From: Nocardia wallacei
GTDB lineage: Bacteria > Actinomycetota > Actinomycetes > Mycobacteriales > Mycobacteriaceae
Assembly: GCF_029868745.1 (NCBI RefSeq)
Contig: NZ_JARWOP010000194.1
Coordinates: 1 to 49,877, forward strand
Reading direction: 5' to 3'
Length of the DNA stretch: 49,877 bases
A model generated the notes under the pieces. That model was not told the DNA's origin. It did no database searches and saw only the letters and a program-made list of their open reading frames with translations. The translations under genes were made by a program, and so were the position numbers. Shown piece after piece: positions 1-9,722 of the stretch; the stretch's first letter is position 1, and each line of letters begins with the position of its first letter.

Positions 1-165
1 CGGGGGGCATTGCGCCGCGGGGTGGTCTGGGGGTGGTGGGGTGGTGTGGGGGGGTGGGCCTTGGGGGGGTGGGTTTTGTTGGCGGGGGTTTTGGGGTTGT
101 GGGGGGGGGTGGGGTTGTTGGGGGGGGGGGTTGGCGAGAGGAGGTGAGAGGGCGAGAGGAGGTGG
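1..165. other. G-homopolymer-rich contig edge
   Basis: The stretch is dominated by runs of G and GT with almost no A or C until about position 130, and holds no convincing gene. It mirrors the C-run tract at the opposite end of the window. I read it as a low-quality or artefactual contig end. The only clear signal is a purine-rich Shine-Dalgarno tract (GAGGAGGT) at 156-163, just before the ATG at 166. Confidence 0.5.
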
Positions 166-2256
166 ATGAGAGAGGGGGCTGTGGACGTGGGGGTGGTGGG
201 GCGTGATGATGGGTTTATGTCGTCCTTTGATGAGCCGATCAGTGGCGTGGCGGGGGTGGGGCAGCCGTTGGAACCTGCTGTTCCGCGGGATGCGTTGGAG
301 GATGTGGTGGATGTTTCGCTTGCTGGGGGGTTCATTCCGGGGGGGTCGGGGGGCTCGCATCGGTCGGCGTATCCGCCTATTGATGACTACGCGTTCTTGT
401 CGGATTGTGAGACCAGTTGTCTGGTTGCGCGTAATGGGGCTGTGGAGTGGATGTGTTTGCCGCGGCCGGATTCGCCCAGTGTGTTCGGGGCGATGCTGGA
501 TCGGAGTGCGGGGCATTTTCGGGTGGGGCCGTATGGGGTGAATGTGCCGGCGGCTCGGCGCTATCTGCCGGGCGGGATGATCGTGGAGACGACCTGGCAG
601 ACCGAGACGGGGTGGTTGATCGTCCGCGATGCGCTGGTGCTCGGGCCGTGGCACAACAACGACAAGCGCAGTCGGACCTATCGCCGTACGCCGCGGGACT
701 GGGATGCCGAGCATATTTTGCTGCGCACGGTGAAATGTGTGAACGGTGTGGTCGAGTTGGAGCTGACCTGCGAACCGTCCTTCGACTACCACCGCGGCGT
801 GGCCTCCTGGGCCTACACGGGGCAGGTGTACGAGCAGGCGACCGCCACCTGCGCGGACGTGCCGGGCGCGCCCGAACTCACCCTCACCACCGATATGCGG
901 CTGGGGCTGGAGGGGCGGTCGGCGCAGGCCCGCACGCGCATGCAGGAGGGCGACGAGGTGTTCGTGGCGCTGTCCTGGTCGCCGCTGCCGCCGCCGCGCA
1001 CCTTCGCCGAGGCCGCGCAGAAGATGTGGGCAACGACCGAGTACTGGCGCCAATGGATCACGCTCGGGAAGTTCCCGGACCACGAGTGGCGCGGCTACCT
1101 CCAGCGCAGCGCGCTCACCTTGAAGGGCCTCACCTACGCGCCGACCGGGGCCCTGCTCGCGGCCGCCACCACGTCGCTGCCGGAAACCCCTGGGGGCGAA
1201 CGCAACTGGGACTACCGCTACAGCTGGGTGCGCGACTCCACCTTCGCCCTGTGGGGCCTCTACACGCTGGGCCTCAACCGCGAGGCCGACGACTTCTTCG
1301 CCTTCCTCTACGACGTCGCCAACAGCGACAACGGGGACACCCTGCCGCTACAGGTGCTCTACGGCATCGGCGGCGAACGTGAGATCACCGAATACGAACT
1401 CGGGCATCTGCACGGTTACGACGGCGCGCAGCCGGTCCGCATCGGCAACGACGCCTACCAGCAGGATCAGCACGACATCTGGGGCACCATCCTGGATTCG
1501 GTGTACCTGCACGTGAAGTCGCGCCAGCAGGTGCCGGAATCGCTGTGGCCGATCCTGGAGCGGCAGGTGCGGGCCGCGATCGAGCACTGGCGCGAGCCCG
1601 ACCGCAGCCTGTGGGAGGTACGCGGCGAACCCCGGCACTTCACCTCGTCGAAGGTGATGTGCTGGGTGGCGCTGGACCGCGGCGCGAAACTGGCCGAGAT
1701 GCACGGCGAATACGACTACGCCGAGAAGTGGCACGATATCGCCGCGGAGATCCACGCCGACATCCTCGACAACGGCGTCAACGCCGACGGCGTCTTCACC
1801 CAGACCTACGGCGGCGACACCCTGGACGCCTCGCTGCTGCTGGTCCCCCTGCTGCGATTCCTCCCGCCCGACGACGCCCGGGTGCGCAAGACCGTGCTGG
1901 CTATCGCCGACGATCTCACCGAGCAGGGCCTGGTGCTGCGGTATCGCACCGAATCCACCGACGACGGTCTGAGCGGTAAGGAGGGCACCTTCACCATCTG
2001 TTCGTTCTGGCTGGTGTCGGCGCTGGTGGAGATCGGCGAGGTGCAGCGCGCGCGGCATCTGCTGGAGCGGCTGCTGGGCTATTCGAGCCCGCTCAAGCTC
2101 TACGCCGAGGAGATCGATCCGAGATCGGGGCGGCATCTGGGGAACTACCCGCAGGCCTTCACGCATCTGGCGCTGATCAACGCCGTCATGCACGTGATCC
2201 GGGCGGAGGAGACGGTCGGCGCGGGCGAATTCCATCCGGCGCACCGGACCGCTTGA
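166..2256 (+). CDS. treH: GH15-family trehalase (glucoamylase-like glycosidase)
   Basis: The 696-residue protein has the architecture of actinobacterial GH15 trehalases: a trehalase-like N-terminal domain (from about residue 70, motif DDYAFLSDCETSCLVARNG, followed by EWMCLPRPDSPSVFGAMLD) and an alpha/alpha-barrel catalytic domain (RNWDYRYSWVRDSTFAL near residue 345; SSKVMCWVALDRG; KEGTFTICSFWLV near 605). It probably hydrolyses trehalose to two glucoses in the cytosol, since no signal peptide is seen. Position beside lepA and the PemK-like gene matches M. tuberculosis Rv2402, a GH15 trehalase (recalled). The ATG at 166 has a strong but close Shine-Dalgarno; an ATG at 217 is the alternative and would remove a low-complexity leader. 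The first 400-500 bases use G/T-ending codons far more than the rest. A glucoamylase-type substrate is the main alternative. Confidence 0.85.
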   Translation: MREGAVDVGVVGRDDGFMSSFDEPISGVAGVGQPLEPAVPRDALEDVVDVSLAGGFIPGGSGGSHRSAYPPIDDYAFLSDCETSCLVARNGAVEWMCLPRPDSPSVFGAMLDRSAGHFRVGPYGVNVPAARRYLPGGMIVETTWQTETGWLIVRDALVLGPWHNNDKRSRTYRRTPRDWDAEHILLRTVKCVNGVVELELTCEPSFDYHRGVASWAYTGQVYEQATATCADVPGAPELTLTTDMRLGLEGRSAQARTRMQEGDEVFVALSWSPLPPPRTFAEAAQKMWATTEYWRQWITLGKFPDHEWRGYLQRSALTLKGLTYAPTGALLAAATTSLPETPGGERNWDYRYSWVRDSTFALWGLYTLGLNREADDFFAFLYDVANSDNGDTLPLQVLYGIGGEREITEYELGHLHGYDGAQPVRIGNDAYQQDQHDIWGTILDSVYLHVKSRQQVPESLWPILERQVRAAIEHWREPDRSLWEVRGEPRHFTSSKVMCWVALDRGAKLAEMHGEYDYAEKWHDIAAEIHADILDNGVNADGVFTQTYGGDTLDASLLLVPLLRFLPPDDARVRKTVLAIADDLTEQGLVLRYRTESTDDGLSGKEGTFTICSFWLVSALVEIGEVQRARHLLERLLGYSSPLKLYAEEIDPRSGRHLGNYPQAFTHLALINAVMHVIRAEETVGAGEFHPAHRTA

Positions 2257-2259
2257 GCC

Positions 2260-2529
2260 CTAGCGGTCGGCCGGCGACTGCCCGCCCGTCGGCGTGCACT
2301 TGATCGTGTCGAACTCGGCTTGCCCACGCCATTCCGGGCGCGCCCGCAAACGCGCCTGGGAGGTGCCGTTGCGGGCCTCCACGACGACGGGCTCCAACTG
2401 CTGACCGTCGTAACCCTGGGCCGTGCAACTGTAGGTCGGTACGGCGGCGGCTTCCGGGGCGACCACCACGGCCACCGCGGAACCCAATAACAGGGCGACC
2501 GGCAGACCGGCGACGAGTTTGGTGCGCAC
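2260..2529 (-). CDS. Small secreted hypothetical protein
   Basis: This 89-residue protein begins with a textbook Sec signal peptide: two early basic residues (VRTKL), a hydrophobic core (LPVALLLGSAVAVVV) and an AxA-like cleavage site (EAAA before VPTYSC). The mature part is about 60 residues with two cysteines (TYSC and IKC) that could form one disulfide. I chose the GTG at 2529 because GGAG sits 5-6 nt upstream and because it starts the signal peptide cleanly; a more upstream start at 2553 would add eight residues. It converges on the trehalase gene with only 3 bp between stops. I do not recognise a family; small exported proteins like this are common in Nocardia. Confidence 0.6.
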   Translation of the reverse strand: MRTKLVAGLPVALLLGSAVAVVVAPEAAAVPTYSCTAQGYDGQQLEPVVVEARNGTSQARLRARPEWRGQAEFDTIKCTPTGGQSPADR

Positions 2530-2614
2530 AACGACTCCATCCCGCGACAACACGTTCGGCCAGGTAACTTACCCCACCAGCCTGTCGGCAGCACCCGGAT
2601 CGGGTCGCCGCGGA

Positions 2615-4408
2615 CTAGGCGGCGTCGGCGCGTTCGCGGATGTCGCGGAGGCGGACCAGGGTCTTCTCGATCTCGGTGAGGCGGCGGTCGCGGCTCTCCG
2701 GGGAGTGCACGGCGGCGGCTTCCTCGGCGGCGCGCAGCGATTCGTCGACCGTGCGCAGGGTCTGATTGGCGATCTCGGTGAAGTGGTCGCGCAGGGTGCG
2801 CTGCACGTTGCGCAGCCGGAACCGGGATTCCTTGCTGACCTGGAAGATGACGTCGTCCATCAGCCGCGCCACGGCCACCTTCGCCTCGGACTGGCGACGG
2901 TCCCGGCGCATCTTGCGGTCCTCCCACACCGCGTTGATACCGAGCGCCGCCGCGGCCGCACCCGAATACCAGTTCACCAGAGGAAGATTCAGCAACTGGG
3001 TGAGCACGCCGACCATCAGCAGGCCGCCGTATGACCCCCGCATGGCGTTCAGAACCGATTGGGTGACACTGACTTTCGCGCTGCCCAGCGGTTCCAGTGA
3101 CGCCACCGGCTCGAGTACCTCGCCCGGATTCTCCAGCCGCATGTCCGGCAGCGGCACATCCCATTCGGTGTGCGGGAACTTCTCCGACACCTGCTCGGCC
3201 AGTTCGATCGAGCGGTAGTGCGCGATGACGAAGTTCTCCTCGACCGCCTCGCAGATGCGGGCGTCCAGGTCGGCGCCGAACTCCTGCCAGCGGCGGGCCG
3301 GGTCGCGCTTGCCGATCTCCGACTCGGCCTCCCGGATCAGCGTGCGCAGCCGGTGCCGCAGGTCGTGTTCGATGTCGGCCATCAGCTCCGAACAGCCGTC
3401 GGCCAGGGTGACCTGCCAGTTCGCCGAGCGCTGCCGCAGTTCGTCGGCGTCGGCGCGGGCGGTGCGCAGTTGTTCGGTGAGCGCGCTGCGGCGGCGCGGG
3501 TCGCGCAGCGTCTCGGCCTCGGTGCGCAGCGCCATCGCCAGGTGGTCGGTGATGGTGCGGATGTCGCGGACCGCGGCCTCGCGGGCCACCGCGTCGGCGC
3601 GCGCAAGCACGTACTCGCGCAGGTGATCCAGCAGTTGCGGCACCCCCGACTCGAGGTCGCGGCGCTGATCGCCGCCGGCCCGCAGGTGCAGTTCGGCGGA
3701 GATGGGCGCGACGGCGAATCCGAGCCCGGCCGCGTCCAGCAGTTCCCGGTTGCGCTGCTGCACCCGCGCCCAGTACGGGTACCGATCGATCTTGTTGAGC
3801 ACGCAGATCACCGTCGGGCAGACCTGCTGGATGCGCTGCAGCAACGCGATCTGGTCGGGCGTGTACTCCGCCCCGGCGTCGGCGACGTACAGCGCGGCGT
3901 CGGCGGCCGCGATCAGAGACCAGGTGGTCGGGGTGTCGGCGGGTGCGCCGGGCGCGTCCATCACCACGAAGCCCTCGGCCAGCAGCGGGCTGGGCTCGGT
4001 GAATTCCGCGCGGATGACGTCCGCGGCGGCGAGTGCCGGGCCCGGGTCGAGGGGGTCGACGGACTGGCGTTCGGTGCGGCCGCCGCCGATCGCGCGGACC
4101 AGGGTCGCCGTCGGCCGCGGGCCGTACTCGGCGATCGCGGGCACGCTGATCGGGCTGTCGGTCGGGCTGACCGCCGTCCCGACCAGGCCGTTGACCAGCG
4201 TGCTCATGCCGTTCTTCGGCTCGCCGACCACGACCAGGCGCACCCGGGGATCGGCCACCCGCGCGCGGGCCATGCCCAGCCGGGCGGACAGGTCGGCCCG
4301 GCCCGCGGTACGGGTCTGCTCGAGCAGGTCGTCGAGCAGTCCGAGCAGCGGCGCCATCGCGTCCGGATGCTTGGCGGCGGCGGATTCCACTGCGGCCGTT
4401 CCGGTCAC
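2615..4408 (-). CDS. Dynamin-like GTPase (IniA/IniC type), altered P-loop
   Basis: The 597-residue protein has a dynamin-family GTPase domain followed by a long helical region with a hydrophobic hairpin (about residues 490-525, GGLLMVGVLTQLLNLPLV then GAAAAALGI) resembling the membrane-inserting paddle of bacterial dynamins such as mycobacterial IniA. GTPase motifs are G1 at 62-70 (GEPKNGMST), G3 DAPG and G4 NKID. The canonical G1 lysine is replaced by Met68 (codon 4207-4205), which should weaken nucleotide binding unless compensated. The GTG start overlaps the stop of the upstream repeat-protein gene by 4 nt (GTGA), so the two are translationally coupled. A role in membrane remodelling or envelope-stress response is inferred from the family. 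Confidence 0.8.
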   Translation of the reverse strand: MTGTAAVESAAAKHPDAMAPLLGLLDDLLEQTRTAGRADLSARLGMARARVADPRVRLVVVGEPKNGMSTLVNGLVGTAVSPTDSPISVPAIAEYGPRPTATLVRAIGGGRTERQSVDPLDPGPALAAADVIRAEFTEPSPLLAEGFVVMDAPGAPADTPTTWSLIAAADAALYVADAGAEYTPDQIALLQRIQQVCPTVICVLNKIDRYPYWARVQQRNRELLDAAGLGFAVAPISAELHLRAGGDQRRDLESGVPQLLDHLREYVLARADAVAREAAVRDIRTITDHLAMALRTEAETLRDPRRRSALTEQLRTARADADELRQRSANWQVTLADGCSELMADIEHDLRHRLRTLIREAESEIGKRDPARRWQEFGADLDARICEAVEENFVIAHYRSIELAEQVSEKFPHTEWDVPLPDMRLENPGEVLEPVASLEPLGSAKVSVTQSVLNAMRGSYGGLLMVGVLTQLLNLPLVNWYSGAAAAALGINAVWEDRKMRRDRRQSEAKVAVARLMDDVIFQVSKESRFRLRNVQRTLRDHFTEIANQTLRTVDESLRAAEEAAAVHSPESRDRRLTEIEKTLVRLRDIRERADAA

Positions 4409-7400
4409 AGCATGATGTGGTGGTCGGTGACGGGGTGCAGCACCGGGTGATCGAATTCCGCGCCGGTCGGGCCGGGCAGCAGGGTGCCGGACAGCGCGTG
4501 GTGGTCGCCGCCGGACAGGCTCACCGGCCACGCCGCGGCGTCGGCCGAATCCGACTGGTACGACATCGGTTTCACCGGGTGCACGCCGTTGGGCGCCGGG
4601 TCGATGGTCGTCGGCGGTTTCACCGTGTGCGGCTGGGTCATCGGCTGCGTGTGGGTCGCGACGCCACCGCTGTCGCCGGGATCCGGCTGCACCGGCTTGC
4701 TGATGCTGGGAACCGTCGGAGCATGACTGGGCATGGTAGTGGGGGCGGACCCGGTCGGTTCGTGCGAGGGCATGTCGCGGGTGGGTTCGTGACCCGAGCC
4801 GTCGTGCGTCGGGAGCGTCGCGGTCGGCTCGTCGCCGTCGGACGGGGTGGGCCGGTGCGCGCCGCTCGCGGGCTGATCGGAGTCCGTGTCGCGCGGCAAG
4901 GTGACCGTGGGAGTGACGCTGGTGGGGTCCGTGTCCCTGGTCCCGCTCGGGTTCGTGGACGTTCCCGGCCTGGTGTTGTCCGGCGTCGACGGATCGGGTT
5001 TGGTGGTGCCCGGCTCCGTGGTCGGCACGACCGTGGTCGACCGGCCCGGCCCGAAGATCGGCAGGCCCGGCGTGCTGGGGTCGGGGCTGTGCGACGACGT
5101 GCCGCCGGGAGTGGTCGGACCGACGTGCGGCATGGTCGACGGCGCGGAGCTGCCCGTCAACGCCTGAGTGGGCGTCGACGACACCGGCGAATCCTCGTGC
5201 GGGCGAGTCGAACCCGGATACCCGGCGTGGTCCGGACCGCGTTCGGACAGTGCCGGCCCGGCAACGACGGGCACGGTCAAGGGCACCGAACCCGGATGCG
5301 CGAACAGGACATTGCCGACCGGGTGCGCGGCCATCTCCGGCTGAACGGTGTTCTGCAGCGGTGTCACGACAACGGGCTGAGCGATGACCGGCGCGGGCGG
5401 AGGCACCGGAGCCGGCGGAGCCGCGATAGGCGCGGGCGCGGTGGTAATGGGTTGTGCCACAGCGACATTCGGCATAGGCGCGGGAGCCACAGCGGGCATG
5501 GGCGCGGGAGCCGACAACTGCGCGGGAGCGGCGGCGAAAGGCGCGGGAACTCCAGCAGGGCCACCCGCAACCGGGACAGGTGCACCACCCATAGCGGGGG
5601 CACCACCGACCGCGGGCGCGGCACCCACCGCAGGCGCACCACCTACCGCGGGGACACCGCTCACCGCAGGCGCACCTACCGCGGGAGCACTACCCACCGC
5701 GGGCGCGGCGCCCATCGCGCCACCGGGCTGCACACCCGGACCAGCGGACTGCGCGCCCACGACAGGCTGCGCACTCCCAGCGCCAGCGACATGTGTACCC
5801 GAACCAGCAGACTGCGCACCCTCCCGACCGGCGGCATGCACACCGGAACCGGCGACTTGCGCACCTTCGGGACCGGACGGCAATCCATGCGAACCCAGGA
5901 TCACGGAACCCGATCCGGCCCCCGGCTGCACACCAGCCGCCACCGGACCACCGTGCACGTCGGTACCCGTACCCTGCGCGCCGACACCGTGCGAACCGGG
6001 GATCGCGGAACCCGACGGGGTACCCGGCTGCGCACCGAACGCTGCCGGACCGCCATACACGTCGGTACCCATACCCTGCGCGCCGACACCGTGCGAACCG
6101 GGGATCGCGGAACCCGACGAGGTACCCGGCTGCGCACCGAACGCTGCCGAACCGCCATACACGTCGGTACCCGTACCCTGCGCGCCGACACCGTGCGAAC
6201 CGGGGATCGCGGAACCCGACGAGGTACCCAGCTGCGCACCGAACGCTGCCGGACCGGCGTGTCCGTCGATCCCCGTGGCCTGTGCGCCTGCCGAACCAGC
6301 CGCTTGCGCGCCTACCGGACCGCCGAACTGCGCGCCGTGCGAGCCGGGGATCATGGAACCCGGTCCGGCCTCCGGGTGGGCAGCAGTTGCCGGACCGATG
6401 TGCGTATCCGTGGTTTGCGGGCCGGCGGCAGTGGGATCGAGTGGTGTGCCCGGGGCGTGGGAGCCGAGGCCGGGCAGCAGAGGGCCGTCGCCGGGGGTCG
6501 ACGGGTTGGCAACGCCGCCGAGCCAGTCACTGTAGTGGTCGAGTTGGTGGCCGACATCCCCGACGACTATGTCGACCTGGGCGCCGCCGGTCACCCAGAT
6601 GCCGTCGAGACCGATGTGGGCGTCGAGGGTCGCCTGGGTGTCGAAGAACACGCCGATCATGTGGCCGTCGCCGATCCCGTCGAACGCGTGGCCGGTGTCG
6701 GTGGTGCCGTCGGGCAGGCCGAAGCCGTTGGCTCCCAGCCCGTTCATGCCCGGGAGATTGAGACCGTAGGTGCCGGGCAGGCCGAGGCCGTGCCCGAACG
6801 CGCCCGTCGGATGCGGGTGCGCGTCGAACGGCCCGAACCAGTGCCCGTCCTCGTCGTCGGGCAGCACGCGACCGGTCGAGGCGACGTCGCCGACCGTGGA
6901 GCTGGTCGGATGCGTCAGATAACCGGGCAGGTCGAAGCCCTCGTCACTGAAGCCCGGCAGGCCCGGCAGCCCGAAACCGGGATCGCTGAGCGAGCCGAAC
7001 GGCAGCGAACCGGAATCGCCGTAGTCGGGCATCGTGGACTGACCCGAACCATGCGACCCGCCGGGCGCCTGCCCCCCGGAACCGCCCGACGACACCGACG
7101 GCGAATATCCGTCACCCGTCGGGACCGAGTACCAGTACCCGCCCCCGTTGAACGAGCCGTCCGGTGTGGACATCCCGAAGCCGCCGTCCTGCGGCGGAGT
7201 CCACTGGTGCGGGGCGGCGGGCTCGGCCGGCGCGGGCTGGCCGAGCACCGGGGGCGGCACGGAATCCGGATCCGGATCGGGATAGGTCACCACCGGGCTG
7301 GGCGCGTCGGGCTGCGGATCGTCGGGAACCAGGCCCGTGATGCGGCTGGTGTGCGACTCGTTGGTGGGCGCCGGGGAGCCGTTGGAGGCGATCAGCGCGC

Positions 7401-7524
7401 CGCCGGTGACATACGCGCCCGCCCGCGCCACCCGCGCGACGCCGGTGGCGACACGATATGCGGCGTCTCCCGCATGATCGCCCGCGCCCGGATCGTCGTC
7501 CTCGATGGGCAGGTCACGCGTCAT
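4405..7524 (-). CDS. Large Gly/Ala/Pro-rich repeat protein coupled to dynamin GTPase
   Basis: This 1039-residue protein is low-complexity almost throughout. Residues 1-70 are mixed; about 70-260 is Pro/Gly-rich; about 270-340 (GHMIGVFFDTQATLDAHIG, then VDIVVGDVGHQLDHYSDWLGG) looks like the only folded segment; about 400-560 holds 34-residue tandem repeats; 590-740 is Pro/Ala/Val-rich; 760-1000 is Thr/Ser/Pro-rich; the C-terminus becomes mixed again. I see no signal peptide or transmembrane helix. It is first in a two-gene operon with the dynamin-like GTPase (GTGA overlap). That order recalls mycobacterial iniB-iniA, where IniB is Ala/Gly-rich, but I see no IniB N-terminal sequence match, so the similarity is positional only. 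The ATG at 7524 has GGAG 8-11 nt upstream. Confidence 0.7.
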   Translation of the reverse strand: MTRDLPIEDDDPGAGDHAGDAAYRVATGVARVARAGAYVTGGALIASNGSPAPTNESHTSRITGLVPDDPQPDAPSPVVTYPDPDPDSVPPPVLGQPAPAEPAAPHQWTPPQDGGFGMSTPDGSFNGGGYWYSVPTGDGYSPSVSSGGSGGQAPGGSHGSGQSTMPDYGDSGSLPFGSLSDPGFGLPGLPGFSDEGFDLPGYLTHPTSSTVGDVASTGRVLPDDEDGHWFGPFDAHPHPTGAFGHGLGLPGTYGLNLPGMNGLGANGFGLPDGTTDTGHAFDGIGDGHMIGVFFDTQATLDAHIGLDGIWVTGGAQVDIVVGDVGHQLDHYSDWLGGVANPSTPGDGPLLPGLGSHAPGTPLDPTAAGPQTTDTHIGPATAAHPEAGPGSMIPGSHGAQFGGPVGAQAAGSAGAQATGIDGHAGPAAFGAQLGTSSGSAIPGSHGVGAQGTGTDVYGGSAAFGAQPGTSSGSAIPGSHGVGAQGMGTDVYGGPAAFGAQPGTPSGSAIPGSHGVGAQGTGTDVHGGPVAAGVQPGAGSGSVILGSHGLPSGPEGAQVAGSGVHAAGREGAQSAGSGTHVAGAGSAQPVVGAQSAGPGVQPGGAMGAAPAVGSAPAVGAPAVSGVPAVGGAPAVGAAPAVGGAPAMGGAPVPVAGGPAGVPAPFAAAPAQLSAPAPMPAVAPAPMPNVAVAQPITTAPAPIAAPPAPVPPPAPVIAQPVVVTPLQNTVQPEMAAHPVGNVLFAHPGSVPLTVPVVAGPALSERGPDHAGYPGSTRPHEDSPVSSTPTQALTGSSAPSTMPHVGPTTPGGTSSHSPDPSTPGLPIFGPGRSTTVVPTTEPGTTKPDPSTPDNTRPGTSTNPSGTRDTDPTSVTPTVTLPRDTDSDQPASGAHRPTPSDGDEPTATLPTHDGSGHEPTRDMPSHEPTGSAPTTMPSHAPTVPSISKPVQPDPGDSGGVATHTQPMTQPHTVKPPTTIDPAPNGVHPVKPMSYQSDSADAAAWPVSLSGGDHHALSGTLLPGPTGAEFDHPVLHPVTDHHIML
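5889..6250. repeat. 102-bp in-frame tandem repeat (3 near-identical units)
   Basis: The segment GCGAACCGGGGATCGCGGAA recurs at 5991, 6093 and 6195, an exact 102-bp period. It encodes 34-residue units (SAIPGSHGVGAQG, then DVYGG, then FGAQPGTSSG) in the minus-strand repeat protein. Flanking units are more diverged. The near identity of the core units implies recent duplication, so copy number probably varies between strains. Confidence 0.9.
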
Positions 7525-7543
7525 ACAAGCTCCGCTCTCAGGT

Positions 7544-7558
7544 GTTCGGTGTCCGAAC
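7544..7558. promoter_or_regulatory. Inverted repeat upstream of repeat-protein/dynamin operon
   Basis: A perfect GTTCGG-TGT-CCGAAC inverted repeat lies 20-34 bp upstream of the ATG at 7524. The 260-bp gap 7525-7784 also carries the least GC-rich DNA of the area, so the operon promoter is probably here. The palindrome is a candidate operator; the binding protein is unknown. Confidence 0.4.
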
Positions 7559-7784
7559 CGAACGGTGGTGTTGCCAATTCAGATCGCTTTACACCTTATT
7601 TCCGGACAACCGGCCTGTCACATCCTTTGGGCCCGGTCGGCACGGCCGTCTTCGAACCGCCGAACGGGAACCGACCATACGCCGGTGCGCTCCACATCCT
7701 GGCAGTGCTGGTTTCAGTATGAAAGCCCCGAGATCAACGGGCAATACCAACCGGTCACACGCTCAGACCAGCGCGAACGCGCCG

Positions 7785-9629
7785 CTACTTTCCCTTCGAC
7801 TTATCCGTCGACGACTCCGTGGAAAGCGCCGCCACGAAGGCCTCCTGCGGCACATCGACCCGACCGATGGTCTTCATACGCTTCTTGCCCTCCTTCTGCT
7901 TCTCCAGCAGCTTGCGCTTGCGGCTGATATCGCCGCCATAGCATTTGGCGAGCACGTCCTTGCGAATCGCGCGAATGTTCTCGCGGGCGATGACCTTCGA
8001 CCCGACCGCCGCCTGAATCGGCACCTCGAACTGCTGACGCGGGATCAGCTCCTTGAGCTTCTCGGTCATCCGCCGACCGTAGGCCTGCGCCGCGTCGCGG
8101 TGCACGATCGCCGAGAACGCGTCGACCGCCTCACCCTGCAGCAGGATGTCCACCTTCACCAGGTCGGCCTCCTGCTCGCCGGCCTCCTCGTAGTCGAGGC
8201 TGGCGTAACCGCGCGTGCGCGACTTCAGCGAATCGAAGAAATCGAAGATGATCTCCGCCATCGGCAGCGTGTACCGCATCTCGACGCGGGTTTCCGACAG
8301 ATAGTCCATGCCGCCCAGCTCGCCGCGGCGCGACTGGCACAGCTCCATGATGGAACCGATGAATTCGCTCGGCGAGATGATGGTGACCTTCACGATCGGC
8401 TCGTACACCGCCCGCGACTTGCCCTCCGGCCAATACGAGGGATTGGTGACGACATGCTCCGTGCCGTCCTCCATGACCACCCGGTAGATCACGTTGGGCG
8501 CGGTGGAGATCAGATCCAGATCGAATTCGCGCTGCAACCGCTCGCGGGTGATCTCCATATGCAGCAGGCCCAGGAACCCACAGCGGAAACCGAAGCCCAG
8601 CGCCACCGAGGTCTCCGGCTGATAGGTCAGCGCGGCATCGTTGAGCTGCAACTTGTCCAGCGCGTCACGCAGATCCGGATAGTCCGAGCCGTCCACCGGA
8701 TACAGGCCCGAGAACACCATCGGCGACGGCTCGCGGTAACCGGTGAGTGGTTCGGCGGCACCGCCGCGCGCGAAGGTCACCGTGTCGCCGACCTTCGACT
8801 GACGCACATCCTTCACACCGGTGATGAGATAACCGACCTCACCGACACCGAGTCCCTGCGTCGGCTTCGGCTCCGGGGAGACGATCCCGATTTCCAGCAG
8901 TTCGTGCGTCGCGCCGGTCGACATCATCTTGATCTTCTCGCGCGGCGTGAGCTTGCCGTCCACCACGCGGACGTAGGTGACCACGCCCCGATAGGTGTCG
9001 TAGACCGAATCGAAGATCATTGCGCGGGCCGGGGCGTCGGACTCACCCACCGGCGCCGGGACCTTCTCGATCACGGTGTTCAGCAGCTCCGGCACACCCA
9101 CGCCGGTCTTGCCGGACACCCGCAGCACATCCTCCGGCTCACAGCCCACGATGTGGGCGAGCTCCGCGGCGTAGCGATCCGGATCGGCGGCCGGCAGATC
9201 GATCTTGTTGAGGACCGGGATGACCTCCAGATCCTTGTCCAGTGCCAGATACAGATTGGCCAGCGTCTGCGCCTCGATCCCCTGCGCCGCGTCGACCAGC
9301 AGCACCGCGCCCTCGCACGCCTCGAGCGCCCGCGACACCTCGTAGGTGAAGTCGACGTGGCCCGGAGTGTCGATCAGGTGCATCACGTAGTCGTCGCCGT
9401 CGACCGACCACGGCAGCCGGACGTTCTGGGCCTTGATGGTGATACCGCGCTCCCGCTCGATATCCATCCGGTCCAGGTACTGCGCGCGCATCTGCCGCTC
9501 CTCGACCACGCCGGTCAGCTGCAGCATGCGGTCGGCCAGGGTGGACTTCCCATGGTCGATGTGGGCGATGATGCAGAAGTTCCGGATCCGCGCGGGATCG
9601 GTGAACGTCGTATCGGCGAAGCTAGGCAC
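7785..9629 (-). CDS. lepA: Elongation factor 4 (LepA), ribosome back-translocase
   Basis: The 614-residue product is a full-length LepA/EF4, a translational GTPase that acts on stalled or mistranslocated ribosomes. All GTPase motifs are intact: AHIDHGKST (G1), the RGITIKAQ switch region, DTPGHVDF (G3) and NKID (G4). Domains II, III and V follow, and the lysine-rich LepA C-terminal domain ends the protein ([38 protein letters not shown]). The start is the GTG at 9629 (encoding [18 protein letters not shown] after the initiator), with a purine-rich GAGAGAGG tract 3-10 nt upstream; a longer reading frame continues upstream but has no family similarity. It is divergent from the PemK-like gene, the same arrangement I recall for M. 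tuberculosis Rv2404c/Rv2405. Confidence 0.97.
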   Translation of the reverse strand: MPSFADTTFTDPARIRNFCIIAHIDHGKSTLADRMLQLTGVVEERQMRAQYLDRMDIERERGITIKAQNVRLPWSVDGDDYVMHLIDTPGHVDFTYEVSRALEACEGAVLLVDAAQGIEAQTLANLYLALDKDLEVIPVLNKIDLPAADPDRYAAELAHIVGCEPEDVLRVSGKTGVGVPELLNTVIEKVPAPVGESDAPARAMIFDSVYDTYRGVVTYVRVVDGKLTPREKIKMMSTGATHELLEIGIVSPEPKPTQGLGVGEVGYLITGVKDVRQSKVGDTVTFARGGAAEPLTGYREPSPMVFSGLYPVDGSDYPDLRDALDKLQLNDAALTYQPETSVALGFGFRCGFLGLLHMEITRERLQREFDLDLISTAPNVIYRVVMEDGTEHVVTNPSYWPEGKSRAVYEPIVKVTIISPSEFIGSIMELCQSRRGELGGMDYLSETRVEMRYTLPMAEIIFDFFDSLKSRTRGYASLDYEEAGEQEADLVKVDILLQGEAVDAFSAIVHRDAAQAYGRRMTEKLKELIPRQQFEVPIQAAVGSKVIARENIRAIRKDVLAKCYGGDISRKRKLLEKQKEGKKRMKTIGRVDVPQEAFVAALSTESSTDKSKGK

Positions 9630-9722
9630 TCCACCCTCTCTCTGATTGCGCCGCCTCCGGCGTCGCGGGTTTGCGGTGTTCGATTGCCGCGGCTCCGCCA
9701 CGGCGGGTTTTCGGCGCCCTAT

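Noticed and set aside
4417..7722. 1101-residue open frame on the plus strand opposite the repeat protein
   Set aside because: It is an antisense shadow produced by GC-rich repetitive DNA; composition is Arg/Gly-rich and no family motif is seen, while the minus strand has a coupled start and ribosome site.
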